A stretch of DNA of 64,000 nucleotides from JBMYRH01 sp049602155 (GCA_049602155.1 JBMYRH010000010.1:1-64000), one strand, 5' to 3'. Shown: positions 17,742 through 27,554, numbered from the stretch's first letter. Notes: generated from the letters alone by a model not told the origin. Numbers and translations are program-made.

Positions 17742-18554
17742 GTGACAGCGACACGGACAGACAGCTCTGAACGGCGAGCACCTTGGATCGCCTGGCCGAC
17801 CCTCGCGCTCTTCGTCGTGAGCATCGGGGGCTGGTGTGCCATCGCATGGTCTGTGGCGCAGGGCCTTGTCCCCATGGCGTGGGGCGCCGTCGGTGCGACC
17901 GTGACGGCCTACCTGCTCTTCACACCGCTCCACGATGCGGCGCACAAGAGCTTGTCTCAGGTCGCCCTGTTGAATGAGGGCGTTGGGCGCGTGTGCGGTT
18001 GGGCGTACCTCGGGCTCTTCATTGGCTTTCGCGCGCTGCACTTGGCGCACCATGCGCACACCAACGAGCCTGGTGCCGACCCCGATTATTGGGTCTCGGG
18101 CGGGAACCGTTGGACTAGGCCGCTTCGCTGGGTGACGTTGGACCTCTATTACCACGTGGCCCATGTGCGCCAATGGCGTGCACAGTCTTTCGCTCATAAG
18201 GTCGAGGTCGTCGTGACCGGCGTGGTGCTCCTCGCGCTCGTTGGAGCGCTCGTCGCGTGGGGGCTTGGTTGGGAAGTGCTCTGGCTCTGGCTCGTCCCCC
18301 TCAAGCTCGTCTTCACGTTCCTGGCTTACTCCTTTGATTACCTTCCACATCGCCCGCACAGGGTGACGGCGAAGGAAGATCGGTATCGGGCCACGGGCAT
18401 ACACCCGAGCCCATGGCTGACCTTGCCGCTGATGTATCAAAACTATCACTTGATTCATCACCTCTACCCAGGGGTGCCTTTTTACCGCTACCCGCAGATT
18501 TGGCGCGCTGAGCGCGAGGTGCTCTTGGCCCGCGGCGTGCTGCCCCACGGCTAG
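17742..18554 (+). CDS. Membrane fatty acid desaturase/hydroxylase, copy 2
   Basis: A 270-residue paralogue of the preceding gene, sharing the N-terminal WPTLALFV stretch, HDAAH, HLAHHAH, SFDYLPHRPH, the EDRYR segment and HLIHHLYPGVPFYRYPQIWR. GTG 17742 is preceded by AGAGG at good spacing. Divergence between copies is substantial in loops but the di-iron ligands are kept in both, so both should be active, perhaps with different chain-length or positional preference. It ends soon after the last His box, lacking the tail of copy 1. A GC-rich 150-base gap containing a nine-G run separates it from the helicase gene. Confidence 0.85.
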   Translation: MTATRTDSSERRAPWIAWPTLALFVVSIGGWCAIAWSVAQGLVPMAWGAVGATVTAYLLFTPLHDAAHKSLSQVALLNEGVGRVCGWAYLGLFIGFRALHLAHHAHTNEPGADPDYWVSGGNRWTRPLRWVTLDLYYHVAHVRQWRAQSFAHKVEVVVTGVVLLALVGALVAWGLGWEVLWLWLVPLKLVFTFLAYSFDYLPHRPHRVTAKEDRYRATGIHPSPWLTLPLMYQNYHLIHHLYPGVPFYRYPQIWRAEREVLLARGVLPHG

Positions 18555-18708
18555 CCTCACCTGCTCGGGGGGGGGGCAGCTCCCTCGCTGACAAACGTGC
18601 GAGTGGTGCGCTGCGGTCAACTCCTCGATGGACAACTGAACGGATGCGCGATAGGTCGGCTGACACTGGAGCAGCGGCTGCGCTGATGCCGGTGTTCTTG
18701 GACCTGGA

Positions 18709-20034
18709 TTGACGCCTTTGAATAGCTTTGACTCGCTGGATCTAATCGAGCCCATTCGTCGCGCGGTCGCGGCGGCGAATTACGAAACGATGACCCCCAT
18801 TCAAGCGGCCGCGATCCCACCGCTACTCGAGGGTAAAGATGTGCTCGGGTGCGCGCAGACAGGCACGGGCAAGACCGCCGCCTTCTTGCTGCCCATCATT
18901 CAGCGCCTGGCGACGACCGAGCGACCAGGCAAGCCGGTCATTCGGGCCCTGGTGCTGACGCCGACCCGCGAGCTCGCAGCTCAGATCGGCGACAACTTTG
19001 AGAGCTACTCGTCCTTCCTCGACCTGCGCCATCGCGTCATCTTCGGTGGCGTGAGTCAGAAGCCGCAGGTCTCGGCATTGCGTCGCGGCATCGACGTGCT
19101 CATCGCGACCCCAGGGCGACTGCTCGACCTACACGGTCAGGGCTTTATCGACTTCGGCGACGTTGACTTCTTTGTCCTCGATGAGGCCGATCGGATGCTC
19201 GACATGGGCTTCATCCACGACATCCGCAAGGTCTTGGCGTTGCTCCCCGACGAGCGTCAGAATTTGCTCTTCTCTGCCACGATGCCGGACAGCATTGTGC
19301 GCCTCGCGAGCCGCTTTTTGACCGAGCCGGTGCGGGTGGAGGTCGACCCTCAGTCGACCACCGTTGAGCGGATTCAGCAGCGCGTCATGTTGGTGCCAAA
19401 GCCGGATAAGCGGCGCTTGCTATTGCACCTCTTGCGCGACCCTGAGATCGAGAGCGTGATCGTCTTCACGCGCACCAAACATGGCGCCAATCGGGTCGTG
19501 AAGGAGCTCTTGAAGGGGGGCGTCGACGCGGCGGCCATTCACGGCAACAAGAGCCAAGGGGCGCGTCAGCGCGCGCTCGCGGGCTTTAAGGCTGGGGAAC
19601 TCCGTGTACTCGTCGCTACGGACATCGCCTCTCGAGGCATCGACGTCGACGGCGTGAGCCACGTGATCAACTTCGATCTCCCCAACATCCCTGAGAGCTA
19701 TGTGCACCGCATCGGTCGCACAGCGCGCGCCGGCCGTGAGGGGATCGCGATCGGCTTCTGTGATGAGAATGAGCTCGCGTTCCTCAGGGACATTGAGAAG
19801 CTCATCGGGGAGTCCATTCGGATCGATCGCGATCATCCGTGGCACTTCGTCGACATCATGAGCGCCCCGCCCTCGCCCCCGAAGCGTCAGTTTCATCGAC
19901 GCCCTTCTGGTCCACCGCGCGCTCGAAAAGCGCCAAAGGCCAAGAAGAACAATGGGGGGGGCTCTGCTGAGGGCAGCGCGCCGTCGTCGGACGCCCCTCC
20001 CCGTCGCCGCCGTCGTCGTCGTCGCCAGAGCTAG
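18709..20034 (+). CDS. rhlE: DEAD-box RNA helicase, RhlE-like
   Basis: 441 residues with all helicase motifs: the Q motif (upstream Phe in NSFDSL and TPIQAAAIP), motif I AQTGTGKT, PTRELAAQ, TPGRLLD, DEAD in VLDEADRML, SAT, then ARGIDVDGV-type motif V and HRIGRTARAG. The C-terminal 70 residues are a Pro/Arg/Lys-rich disordered tail ending in a run of Arg, usual for RhlE proteins that bind structured RNA. Start is a TTG: 18709 or 18718 are both possible, since the Q-motif Phe lies upstream of the first in-frame ATG. The symbol is by class; the exact subfamily is not proven. Confidence 0.93.
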   Translation: MTPLNSFDSLDLIEPIRRAVAAANYETMTPIQAAAIPPLLEGKDVLGCAQTGTGKTAAFLLPIIQRLATTERPGKPVIRALVLTPTRELAAQIGDNFESYSSFLDLRHRVIFGGVSQKPQVSALRRGIDVLIATPGRLLDLHGQGFIDFGDVDFFVLDEADRMLDMGFIHDIRKVLALLPDERQNLLFSATMPDSIVRLASRFLTEPVRVEVDPQSTTVERIQQRVMLVPKPDKRRLLLHLLRDPEIESVIVFTRTKHGANRVVKELLKGGVDAAAIHGNKSQGARQRALAGFKAGELRVLVATDIASRGIDVDGVSHVINFDLPNIPESYVHRIGRTARAGREGIAIGFCDENELAFLRDIEKLIGESIRIDRDHPWHFVDIMSAPPSPPKRQFHRRPSGPPRARKAPKAKKNNGGGSAEGSAPSSDAPPRRRRRRRRQS

Positions 20035-20150
20035 GTTGAGCGGCTCATCGGTTGACGAGAAGCTTGCTCGTCGCTCCGCTTCTGCTTAAGTTTGCATGAG
20101 ATCTCGGGCGGATCTTAAGGACCTCTTGCGCTCGGAGGCATGTCGTCATC

Positions 20151-21665
20151 GTGTCCGCGAACCCATCATCGTCAGCCCCTCAGCAGGCCTCGCGTGCACC
20201 GACCTTGGGTGAGCGCAGCGGTGGCGTCTTGCTGCCTGTCACTGCGCTGCCGGGCGTAGGCCCTATCGGCGACTTGGATGGCGCAGCCCAGTTCTTGGAT
20301 TGGCTCGCTGTGTCCGGCGCGCGGCTGTGGCAGATCTTGCCCTTGGTCTCGACAGACCTCGACGGAAGCCCCTACAGCAGCTGGTCGACGCTCGCCGGGA
20401 ACCCTGACTTGGTCGGGATCGATTTCTGCGTCCGGCACGGCCTCTTGCCCGAAGGGACGTCGCTGCCCTTCGCTCCAGAGGTGGACTATGTCGCCACCGC
20501 TGAGCTGAAGCGCCCCCTCATCCTCGCCGCTGCGCGTCGTTTCCTCGACTTCCCGGACCACCCTTGGCGCTCGGCCTATGTGCGCTTCATTTCAGATGCG
20601 CCTTGGGCGACGGACTCTGCGGTCTTCTATGCGCTGCGTCGCGCTCATCATGGGGCCCCATGGTGGGAGTGGCCGGACGCGCTGCGGTGCTGCCAGTCCA
20701 CCGCTGTGTTCCATACGGTCGAGGGGCTCAGCGAGGACGTCGCCCTGTGGCGCGCGGCGCTCTTCCTCTTCGAGCAGCAGTGGGCCGAGGTGCGCGGGAT
20801 GGCTGAGGAGCGCGGGATCGGGCTCGTCGGCGATATGCCGATCTACGTCGGCTGGGACAGTGTCGACGTGTGGGTCAACCAGCGTCTCTTCGCCCTCGAC
20901 GAGGGGGGCCGCCCCACAGCCCTCTCAGGGGTGCCGCCTGACGCTTACTCGGAGACAGGGCAGCTCTGGCACACCCCGCTGTTTGACTGGGACTCAGTCG
21001 CCGCCCATGGCTATGAATGGTGGATCACACGGGTCGCCCGTGCGCTCGCTCAGTGCGACGCGCTTCGCCTCGATCACTTCATCGGCTTCTCTCGCTTCTG
21101 GTCGGTGCCCGCGGACGCCGAATTCGCGCTTGAGGGTGCCTGGAAGCCTGGCCCGGGTCGGGCACTCTTTGACGCGCTTCATGGAGCGCTCGGGGCGCTG
21201 CCCTTGATCGCCGAAGATCTGGGCTCAATCGACGCGGCGACCGAGGCGCTCCGGGACGGCCTCGGCATGCCAGGAATGCGGGTGATTCAGTTCGGGCTCG
21301 ATAGTGACGACACTGCGCTCCACCACCCAAGCCAATACCCCGAGCGGTCTGTGGCCTACACGAGCACCCATGATAGCCCGACTGCGCGTGGTTATTGGGA
21401 AGCCTTGAGCCCCGCCGAGCAGGCGCGTCTGTCCCTGGGTGTGGAGGGAAAGGGGGCATGTCACGCCCTAGTGGATGCGGTCCTCGCGTCCGCAGCGTCT
21501 TGGGCGATCATCGCAGCTCAAGACATCGCTGCCCTCGATGATAGCGCCCGGATTAATCGGCCAGGCACAACCCAAGGTAACTGGCGCTGGCGGCTCTCCT
21601 GGGACGCCCTCACTCCGGAACATGCACGCAGGTTGAGAGATAGGTTGCACCAGACGCGCCGCTGA
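20151..21665 (+). CDS. malQ: 4-alpha-glucanotransferase (GH77)
   Basis: 504 residues. The enzyme transfers alpha-1,4-glucan segments between maltodextrins in the cytoplasm. Signatures include PYSSWSTLAGNPDLVGID, GDMPIYVGWDSVDVW, the nucleophile Asp in LRLDHFIGFSR, the acid/base Glu in IAEDLGSI, the third acid in STHDSPT, and a C-terminal NRPGTTQGNWRWR. Length is that of the compact bacterial amylomaltase class. GTG 20151 is the reported start, with GGAGG rather distant (13 bases). No other glycogen genes lie in the window, so it stands alone or begins a unit with the lipoprotein 47 bases downstream. Confidence 0.95.
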   Translation: MSANPSSSAPQQASRAPTLGERSGGVLLPVTALPGVGPIGDLDGAAQFLDWLAVSGARLWQILPLVSTDLDGSPYSSWSTLAGNPDLVGIDFCVRHGLLPEGTSLPFAPEVDYVATAELKRPLILAAARRFLDFPDHPWRSAYVRFISDAPWATDSAVFYALRRAHHGAPWWEWPDALRCCQSTAVFHTVEGLSEDVALWRAALFLFEQQWAEVRGMAEERGIGLVGDMPIYVGWDSVDVWVNQRLFALDEGGRPTALSGVPPDAYSETGQLWHTPLFDWDSVAAHGYEWWITRVARALAQCDALRLDHFIGFSRFWSVPADAEFALEGAWKPGPGRALFDALHGALGALPLIAEDLGSIDAATEALRDGLGMPGMRVIQFGLDSDDTALHHPSQYPERSVAYTSTHDSPTARGYWEALSPAEQARLSLGVEGKGACHALVDAVLASAASWAIIAAQDIAALDDSARINRPGTTQGNWRWRLSWDALTPEHARRLRDRLHQTRR

Positions 21666-21712
21666 GCTGACCCTGAGTCGCATTGATTGACCTCGATGAC
21701 GGAGCCCCCTCC

Positions 21713-24700
21713 ATGAGCCGAACCCTAACGAGCCATCTCTCGCTGGTACTCCTGGCTTTGAGCGTTTGCGCGCTCATGGCGTGCGGTGACACCGACGAGT
21801 CGCCGGTCACTCTTGATGAATGTGTGACCCCTTGGGCCGAGGACTACGCGCAACGGTTTGTGGCGGGGGAGACCTTCTTCTTGCCCGGCTGGACCGACGC
21901 ATCAGGGTGCGACGGGCTGGCGTGGTCTTTGAGTGAGGCTCCTGATGGCAGCGGGGCGACCGTGGTCGATGGCGAGGACGGCTCGCGGTTCACGCCGCTG
22001 GTCTCCGGAGACTACCGCTTTGAGGTCCTCCAGGCGGGCGAGGCGACAGCCACGACGCTCACCCTTGAGGTCCTTGATGCACTGGAGCGCCCCTTTCACA
22101 ACTACAACTACTTCCCTTCGCATCGGTCCGGTGTCTGGGTAGACGGTGAGCTTTGGATCGCGGGGGTGTACACCCCAGAGGTCGCCCGCTTCGCGGCCGA
22201 TGAGATGACGGCCTTGGCGCCGATTCTGGTGGGGCAGTGGCCGACCGCCCTGAGCTACGCGGCCTCAGAGGGGATCGTGTTGGTGGCCAACAAGGCAAGC
22301 GACACCGTCGGCTTCATCGACGTGAGCACGCGTCAGCAGACCGACGCGATTTGGGTGGGTGATGAGCCGACGAACATCGTCTGGGATGCGGCCCGCGGCC
22401 AAGCCTATGTGGCGCTCTCGGGGGCCAATCAGGTGGCGGTCCTCGACGTGAAGGCGCGCCGCCTTGTCGCGACGATAGACGCGGTCTTCGATCCGCTGGC
22501 GCTCGCGATGACGCCGGACGGCGACACGCTGCTCGTGGCGTCACATCGCTCGGGTCAGTCCGCGTTTTACCCGCACAACACGCGGAACGTGGAGACTGAG
22601 GAGGACGTCGCCATCATCGACTTGGAGGCCCTCAAGGTCACGGGCTACATCCTTGAGGTCTCCTCGACGATTCAGGCGATGGACTTCGATGATGAGGGGC
22701 AGCTCTGGGTGAGCGCGACCTCGAACAACACGGAGGGAGGCCTCAACGATCCCGAGGCGATGAGCTTCATCCATGAGCTCTTCACCCTGACGCCGAGCGC
22801 TGGCGAGGCCGAGCGAGGGCGCTCTGTCGACCTGAGCCGTCAGGCGACCAGCGGCGGCTCGACGGCGACCATTCACGGCTTCGGGTTGTGTGAAGGGGGG
22901 CTTTGGGTCGTCGCGGAGGGCGCGAATCAGGCCGTAGAGCTAGACCCAAGTGACCTCACAGAGCGGCGAAGGGTCGCGGTCACGGGCCGCCCGCGCGCGA
23001 TGTCGTGCGGAGCGGGGGCGGTGTGGATCATCAGCTCAAATCGCGGTGAGGTGACGCGCATCGCGGGCGACGAGGTAGAGAGCGCCGCGCTGGGCTTAAC
23101 CGAGCGCCGTGATGCGCTGCTCGTCGATGGTCTCGAGCGCTTCACGGGCCAAGGGCTCGGCGCGGGAGACAACAGGAGCTGCAATAATTGCCACGCCGAT
23201 GGCCTCTCCGACGGCCAGATATGGAATGCTGGTCCGGTGGAGAGTCGGCTCTTGAGCCGCCCGCTGCGTTGGCTCGAGGGGACCAGCATGATCGGCTGGG
23301 ACGGTTACGTGGGCTCGGTGAAGATCTCGGGCTACGTCGGTGGCCCCACCATCAACGACCGGGGCACGACTGAGTCCGCCCTCGCCATGGGCGCCTACCT
23401 CGCGTCACTCATGCCCTCCCCGCCGGCGAACAGCTTCACCCGCCGCGACGGCTCCCTCTCCGAGGAGGGCTTAGTCGGCAAAGCGCTCTTTGAAGGCAAG
23501 GCCGCCTGCTCGGGATGCCACGCAGGCCCGGTGCTCACCAACCAGCAGGTCATGCCCGATGGCCTCACCGAGGGCAAGACTGACATCCCCACGCTCGTCG
23601 ACGTGTCTCGGATTGGTTCCTGGTACAAGACCGGTGTCATGCCGTCGCTGCACGACACGGTCGTGGACACAGCGACCAAGTTTGGGGTCGACCTCACCGA
23701 GGCCGAGCTGGCCGCGGTCACGCGTTACCTTCAGGAGCTGACGGGGCGCGACTTCTTCGTCCTCCATGCTGACATGGGGCCGTCCTCGGATGCGTTCCCT
23801 GTGGACAGCGCGCTGGAGCTTACCTTCAGCTACCCTGTCCTCGATGCTGCGGAGAACCTGGACCTCATCGCCCTGAGGGATGAGCAAGGTGAGCGCGTCC
23901 CTTGCGATGTGGTCGCGTCCGGACGCCACGTGACGGTGACCCCGGCGGCTGACCTTGAGGCGTCGTCGGTGTACACCCTCACGGTTGACGCGGGATGTCA
24001 GGCCGATGATGCGCGCGTGATGGTCGCCCCGGCCGCCTTTGAGCTTCAAACCGCGGCGCCGGCGGCGCTGATCCTTGAGGGCGACTATGCGCTGACCGTG
24101 TGGGTGCCGATGTTGGACTTCGCCGCGGGGGGCTTTGATATGGACGATATCGTCGAGCAGACCTCTCGTTTTGTCGCCTCACCGACCGTCAGCGGCGCGG
24201 CTGTGCAGATCGATTACGGCGCCGACATGCGCTACGACGATGTGTTCGTGCTCGACGGTGCGACCTTTATGAGCCGTGACCTGCCGATCGCCCTCGGCCC
24301 GTCTTTTTTGAACGGCTCACCCATCGTCGCCGAGGCCTTAGATGAGGATGGTGATGGCGTCGTCGATTTGGTTGAGGGGACCTTTACGCTCTCCGGCCCA
24401 GGGATTGAGCTCTCGGAGATCGCCTATCGAATCGCCCTCATCCCGCCCGGGACCTGTATCCCTGGCCCGGAAGGAGACACTGCGCCGGTCATCACGCAAG
24501 AAGGGGATGATGTCATCATCGATTGGGGGGACGGAGGGGCGCTGGCGCTCTATGTCACGTCACCGGATGCCACCCTGCCTTTCGGCCCGGGGAACATCGA
24601 GGGGGGCACCACCTATTGGGCTGTGACGGCGACGAATTTCCCCGACACCTTCTCAGGGCCGATCACCTATGGCGTGATCCCGGAGGGCGCTGAGGACAGC

Positions 24701-24814
24701 AGCGTGATCAACGGTGGTCCCCTAGGCGGTGCGCCTCTGGAGTCAGGGGTGTGCTATCGCTTCAGCGTGGTCGTGGATCTCAAGTTCTCGCACACGATGG
24801 TCGTCTGGCCTTGA
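21713..24814 (+). CDS. Diheme cytochrome c lipoprotein with beta-propeller and Ig-like domain
   Basis: A 1033-residue predicted lipoprotein; signal peptide ends in a lipobox at ALMAC. After a short Ig-like region, residues about 130-460 form YVTN-like beta-propeller blades (VANKASDTVGFIDVSTRQ, VALSGANQVAVLDVKARR). Then come two heme sites, CNNCH (about 490) and CSGCH (about 599), within a domain like the diheme cytochrome c peroxidase/MauG group, including YLQELTG at its end. A Big_5-type Ig-like domain follows (DAFPVDSALELTFSYPV), and the last 230 residues are unassigned. ATG 21713 has GGAG eight bases upstream. It may act in periplasmic or surface electron transfer or cofactor modification; the substrate is unknown. 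Confidence 0.85.
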   Translation: MSRTLTSHLSLVLLALSVCALMACGDTDESPVTLDECVTPWAEDYAQRFVAGETFFLPGWTDASGCDGLAWSLSEAPDGSGATVVDGEDGSRFTPLVSGDYRFEVLQAGEATATTLTLEVLDALERPFHNYNYFPSHRSGVWVDGELWIAGVYTPEVARFAADEMTALAPILVGQWPTALSYAASEGIVLVANKASDTVGFIDVSTRQQTDAIWVGDEPTNIVWDAARGQAYVALSGANQVAVLDVKARRLVATIDAVFDPLALAMTPDGDTLLVASHRSGQSAFYPHNTRNVETEEDVAIIDLEALKVTGYILEVSSTIQAMDFDDEGQLWVSATSNNTEGGLNDPEAMSFIHELFTLTPSAGEAERGRSVDLSRQATSGGSTATIHGFGLCEGGLWVVAEGANQAVELDPSDLTERRRVAVTGRPRAMSCGAGAVWIISSNRGEVTRIAGDEVESAALGLTERRDALLVDGLERFTGQGLGAGDNRSCNNCHADGLSDGQIWNAGPVESRLLSRPLRWLEGTSMIGWDGYVGSVKISGYVGGPTINDRGTTESALAMGAYLASLMPSPPANSFTRRDGSLSEEGLVGKALFEGKAACSGCHAGPVLTNQQVMPDGLTEGKTDIPTLVDVSRIGSWYKTGVMPSLHDTVVDTATKFGVDLTEAELAAVTRYLQELTGRDFFVLHADMGPSSDAFPVDSALELTFSYPVLDAAENLDLIALRDEQGERVPCDVVASGRHVTVTPAADLEASSVYTLTVDAGCQADDARVMVAPAAFELQTAAPAALILEGDYALTVWVPMLDFAAGGFDMDDIVEQTSRFVASPTVSGAAVQIDYGADMRYDDVFVLDGATFMSRDLPIALGPSFLNGSPIVAEALDEDGDGVVDLVEGTFTLSGPGIELSEIAYRIALIPPGTCIPGPEGDTAPVITQEGDDVIIDWGDGGALALYVTSPDATLPFGPGNIEGGTTYWAVTATNFPDTFSGPITYGVIPEGAEDSSVINGGPLGGAPLESGVCYRFSVVVDLKFSHTMVVWP

Positions 24815-24888
24815 CCCCGGGCGTCGGGCGAAATTGCGGCCTACAGCCCGCTATCGAGGGGCCACCTACGCCCTATGGACACTTTGAA

Positions 24889-24917
24889 TTGACACAAAAC
24901 CTAGCGATTGATAGGTA
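24889..24917 (+). promoter_or_regulatory. Possible sigma-70-type promoter in AT-rich patch
   Basis: A perfect -35 hexamer TTGACA at 24889-24894 is followed after 17 bases by TAGGTA at 24912-24917, a weak -10. The patch 24880-24945 is much more AT-rich than its surroundings and lies 80-110 bases before the small lipoprotein start. The weak -10 keeps this tentative. Confidence 0.3.
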
Positions 24918-24999
24918 AGCGTTAATCATCACATCTATTCACCGGGGAGGGGGGACGTCGCGTCCGGCTCTGCCGAGGGTCTCGTGGAAGGGGTGGACC

Positions 25000-25382
25000 A
25001 TGCGATCCAGTCTATCGGTCCATTTGTGCGCACTAAGCGCTCTCATCATCGTGAGCTGTGAGGCCCCTGAGCCACCGCAACTGGAGAGTGACAGTGTGTC
25101 AGGGAGCGAGTTCGCGGAGTCTGACGGGGCGCTCGCCGTTAAGGCGTAGGAGCCCTCTCCGCCCGTGGCTTTGACGGCCCTGCCTCTGTCGGGGTGACCT
25201 TTACCGCGCTCGGCGAGGTGCTGGGCGAGCCGGACCCCTCGTACGCGCTCGAGCGTATCATCACGATCACTTACGCTGATCACGGCTTACAGGCGGTCGT
25301 CACCTCAGCAAACGCGAGCGTGACGACCGATGACACCCGCGCTTGTAGGGCGTTGGAAGGGGCCCGGGTGGCGGAGAGTTAG
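25000..25382 (+). pseudogene. Small lipoprotein gene, probably frameshifted
   Basis: From ATG 25000 a signal peptide with lipobox LIIVSC is followed by a short acidic linker and a TAG at 25147-25149 after 49 codons. In another frame, protein-like sequence begins right there (GALSARGFDGPASVGVTF...) and runs to TAG 25380-25382, including ALERIITITYADHG. The simplest reading is one lipoprotein of about 125 residues broken by a single-base indel near 25125-25145. The alternative is a real 49-residue lipoprotein plus a chance frame. The downstream part overlaps the convergent oxidoreductase stop by four bases. Family unknown. Confidence 0.5.
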
Positions 25383-27550
25383 CTCGCCTGAGGCAAGCTC
25401 TCGCGGATGGGGAGCCAGCGACATCGTCGGCCTGTCGCCGCGAAGATGGCGTTGCACAGCGCCGGGGCCGCTGCTCCTACCGAGACCTCCCCGACCCCCC
25501 CTGGCGCCTCGGTGCTCTCCACGATCTCTACGACGATCTCGGGGGTCTCGGCGGGCGTCAGGATCGGATAGTCGTGCAGGTTAGACTGCTGCGTCTCCCC
25601 CTCGTCAAAGGTGATCGCCTCATGCAGCGCGGCGCTCAGTCCAAAGAGCAGCCCACCCTCGATCTGAGCCTTCACCCCGTCAGGTTGAATCACGACACCG
25701 CAGTCGACCACCGCCGTGTAGCGGTGCACGCTCACAGCCAAGGTCTCGGGATCGACGCTCGCCTCGCACACGACGGCCACCATTGAGCCATAGTCATCGC
25801 AGAGGGCGACCCCTTGAGAGGCGCCAGGCGTGATGGGGGCGCCCCATTGTCCCAGCTCGGCGACCCGTGAGAGTACCTGCGCGACCCGGGGATGCTCTTT
25901 GAGCAGCGCCTGTCGAAATTCGACGGGGTCGCGCTCGGCCAAGTGCGCCATCTCGTCGAGGAAGCTCTCCACGAAAAAGGTGTTCTGAGAGTGGCCAATC
26001 GACCGCCAGAAGCCCGACTGAATCGGCGATGGCAGAAAGACGTGCCGGTTCTCTTGGTTCGGGATGGTGTAGGGCAAGGACGACAGACCCTGCGCGGAGA
26101 GAGGGTCCCCTTGGCCGAAGCCTAAGACGGAGTCCCCACAGTTGGCAGCCTGCCAAGCGACGAGGTCGCCATCCGCGTTGAGGCCCCCTGTGAAGCGACC
26201 ACTGAAGGATGGCCGGAAGCGGTCTCTGCGGATGTCCTCTTCTCGTGACCAGATGAGGGTCACTGGGCCATCGACGGCCATCGCAACGCGCACCGCGGCC
26301 TCGGCGTAGTCGGTGTTGGCTTTTCGGCCAAACCCTCCCCCGATGAGCGTCGGGTGGACCGTGATTTGGTCCAGCGAGAGCCCGGTGATCCCGACGAGCT
26401 CGGTGCGGACCAATGCTGGGGCTTGGCTAGGCACCCAGACGGTGCAATGATCGGCGGTGACCTCGGCTGTGGCGTTCACAGGCTCCATCGTAAAGTGAGC
26501 GATGTGGGGGACGTGATAGGTGCCACTGAGGGTGGCTTCGGAGGCCTCGAACCCGAGGGCGATGTCACCGATCGCCTCGACCACGACGCCCTCCTCGCTT
26601 AGGCCTGTCTCGAGGTCTTGGCGCATGCGCGCCGTCGTCACCTGGCGCTCACGCTCTGGGGTGTCGAAGGTGATGTCGAGTGATTGCACGACGGTGTTTG
26701 CGGTCCAAAAGCTGTCCGCGACGACGGCCACGGCGTGGGGCAGCGCGACGATCTTGACCACGCCAGGATCGTCTGAGGTCAGCGCCTCGACCCCGGTGGG
26801 CACCCCAGCCTGGGTCGGGGCGTGTCGGATCGCGGCGTAGAGTCCGCCGAGGGGCGTAGCGTCGATGCCGTAGACCGCGGTCCCGCTGACGATCGCTTCG
26901 TCTTGGAAGCGCCTCTGATCGGTGCCGATGAGGGTGAAGTCGGAGGGGTCCTTCAGCGGCGGATCTTCTGGGGGCTCAAGGGCCGCTGCGTCGCTCACGA
27001 GGTCGCTATAGTCCAGCACCGCGTTGTCGGGGCCTAGGCATTGCCCAGCCTGGGTGGTGATGGCATCGACGGATACGCCCCAGCGTGCCGCCGCGGCGGT
27101 CATCAACACGGCGCGCGCCGCGGCGCCCACCTTCCTGAAGGGCGTAAAGGCGTTCGCGACGCTGGTGCTGCCGTAGGTCATGGGCAACCCGCCGAGGCTG
27201 TAGGGATCTCCCTCGCCGACCATCTCGACGCGCACCTGAGCGACGTCCACGTCCAGCTCCTCAGCGACGATGAGCGGCAGCGCGGTCATGACGCCTTGCC
27301 CCATCTCTGCTTTGTGCATCGCGATGTGGACGAAGTTGTCGCTGTCCACGCGGATCCAGGTGACGAGCCTTGAGAGCTCAACGCCTCCGTCGACGTCGGC
27401 GATCTGGGTGATGTCGGAGGTGGCGGCGTCTGCGCCCATCGCGTCATCGACCGACCCGACTTGGCCGTCTTCGCTGCAGCCGATCATCAGGCTGACGGCG
27501 CTGGCGGTGGTGGCCTTGAGGAAGCTTCGTCTACGAAGTTGAACCGTCAT
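25379..27550 (-). CDS. Molybdenum hydroxylase large subunit, Tat-exported (IorB-like)
   Basis: 723 residues of the xanthine dehydrogenase/aldehyde oxidase superfamily, closest in layout to isoquinoline 1-oxidoreductase beta subunits. The N-terminus RRRSFLKAT is a Tat signal, so the holoenzyme folds with its molybdopterin cofactor before export. Recognisable cofactor-domain stretches include KAEMGQGVMTALP, GGGFGRKANTDYAEAAVRVA, SGFWRSIGHSQNTFFVESFLDEMAHL and the C-terminal GGVGEVSVGAAAPALCNAIFAATGRR. The conserved Glu sits in GVGE. The Fe-S subunit lies four bases upstream in the same operon. A cytochrome subunit, often the third partner of periplasmic members, is not adjacent. Substrate unknown. 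Confidence 0.88.
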   Translation of the reverse strand: MTVQLRRRSFLKATTASAVSLMIGCSEDGQVGSVDDAMGADAATSDITQIADVDGGVELSRLVTWIRVDSDNFVHIAMHKAEMGQGVMTALPLIVAEELDVDVAQVRVEMVGEGDPYSLGGLPMTYGSTSVANAFTPFRKVGAAARAVLMTAAAARWGVSVDAITTQAGQCLGPDNAVLDYSDLVSDAAALEPPEDPPLKDPSDFTLIGTDQRRFQDEAIVSGTAVYGIDATPLGGLYAAIRHAPTQAGVPTGVEALTSDDPGVVKIVALPHAVAVVADSFWTANTVVQSLDITFDTPERERQVTTARMRQDLETGLSEEGVVVEAIGDIALGFEASEATLSGTYHVPHIAHFTMEPVNATAEVTADHCTVWVPSQAPALVRTELVGITGLSLDQITVHPTLIGGGFGRKANTDYAEAAVRVAMAVDGPVTLIWSREEDIRRDRFRPSFSGRFTGGLNADGDLVAWQAANCGDSVLGFGQGDPLSAQGLSSLPYTIPNQENRHVFLPSPIQSGFWRSIGHSQNTFFVESFLDEMAHLAERDPVEFRQALLKEHPRVAQVLSRVAELGQWGAPITPGASQGVALCDDYGSMVAVVCEASVDPETLAVSVHRYTAVVDCGVVIQPDGVKAQIEGGLLFGLSAALHEAITFDEGETQQSNLHDYPILTPAETPEIVVEIVESTEAPGGVGEVSVGAAAPALCNAIFAATGRRCRWLPIRESLPQAS

Positions 27551-27554
27551 CGCC

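Noticed and set aside
17628..18755. Minus-strand open frame of 375 codons over the second desaturase
   Set aside because: His/Arg-rich shadow; the opposite strand carries clear di-iron motifs.
20053..20071. Hairpin GACGAG/CTCGTC after the helicase gene
   Set aside because: Six-base stem with a seven-base loop and no T-run; too weak to call a terminator.
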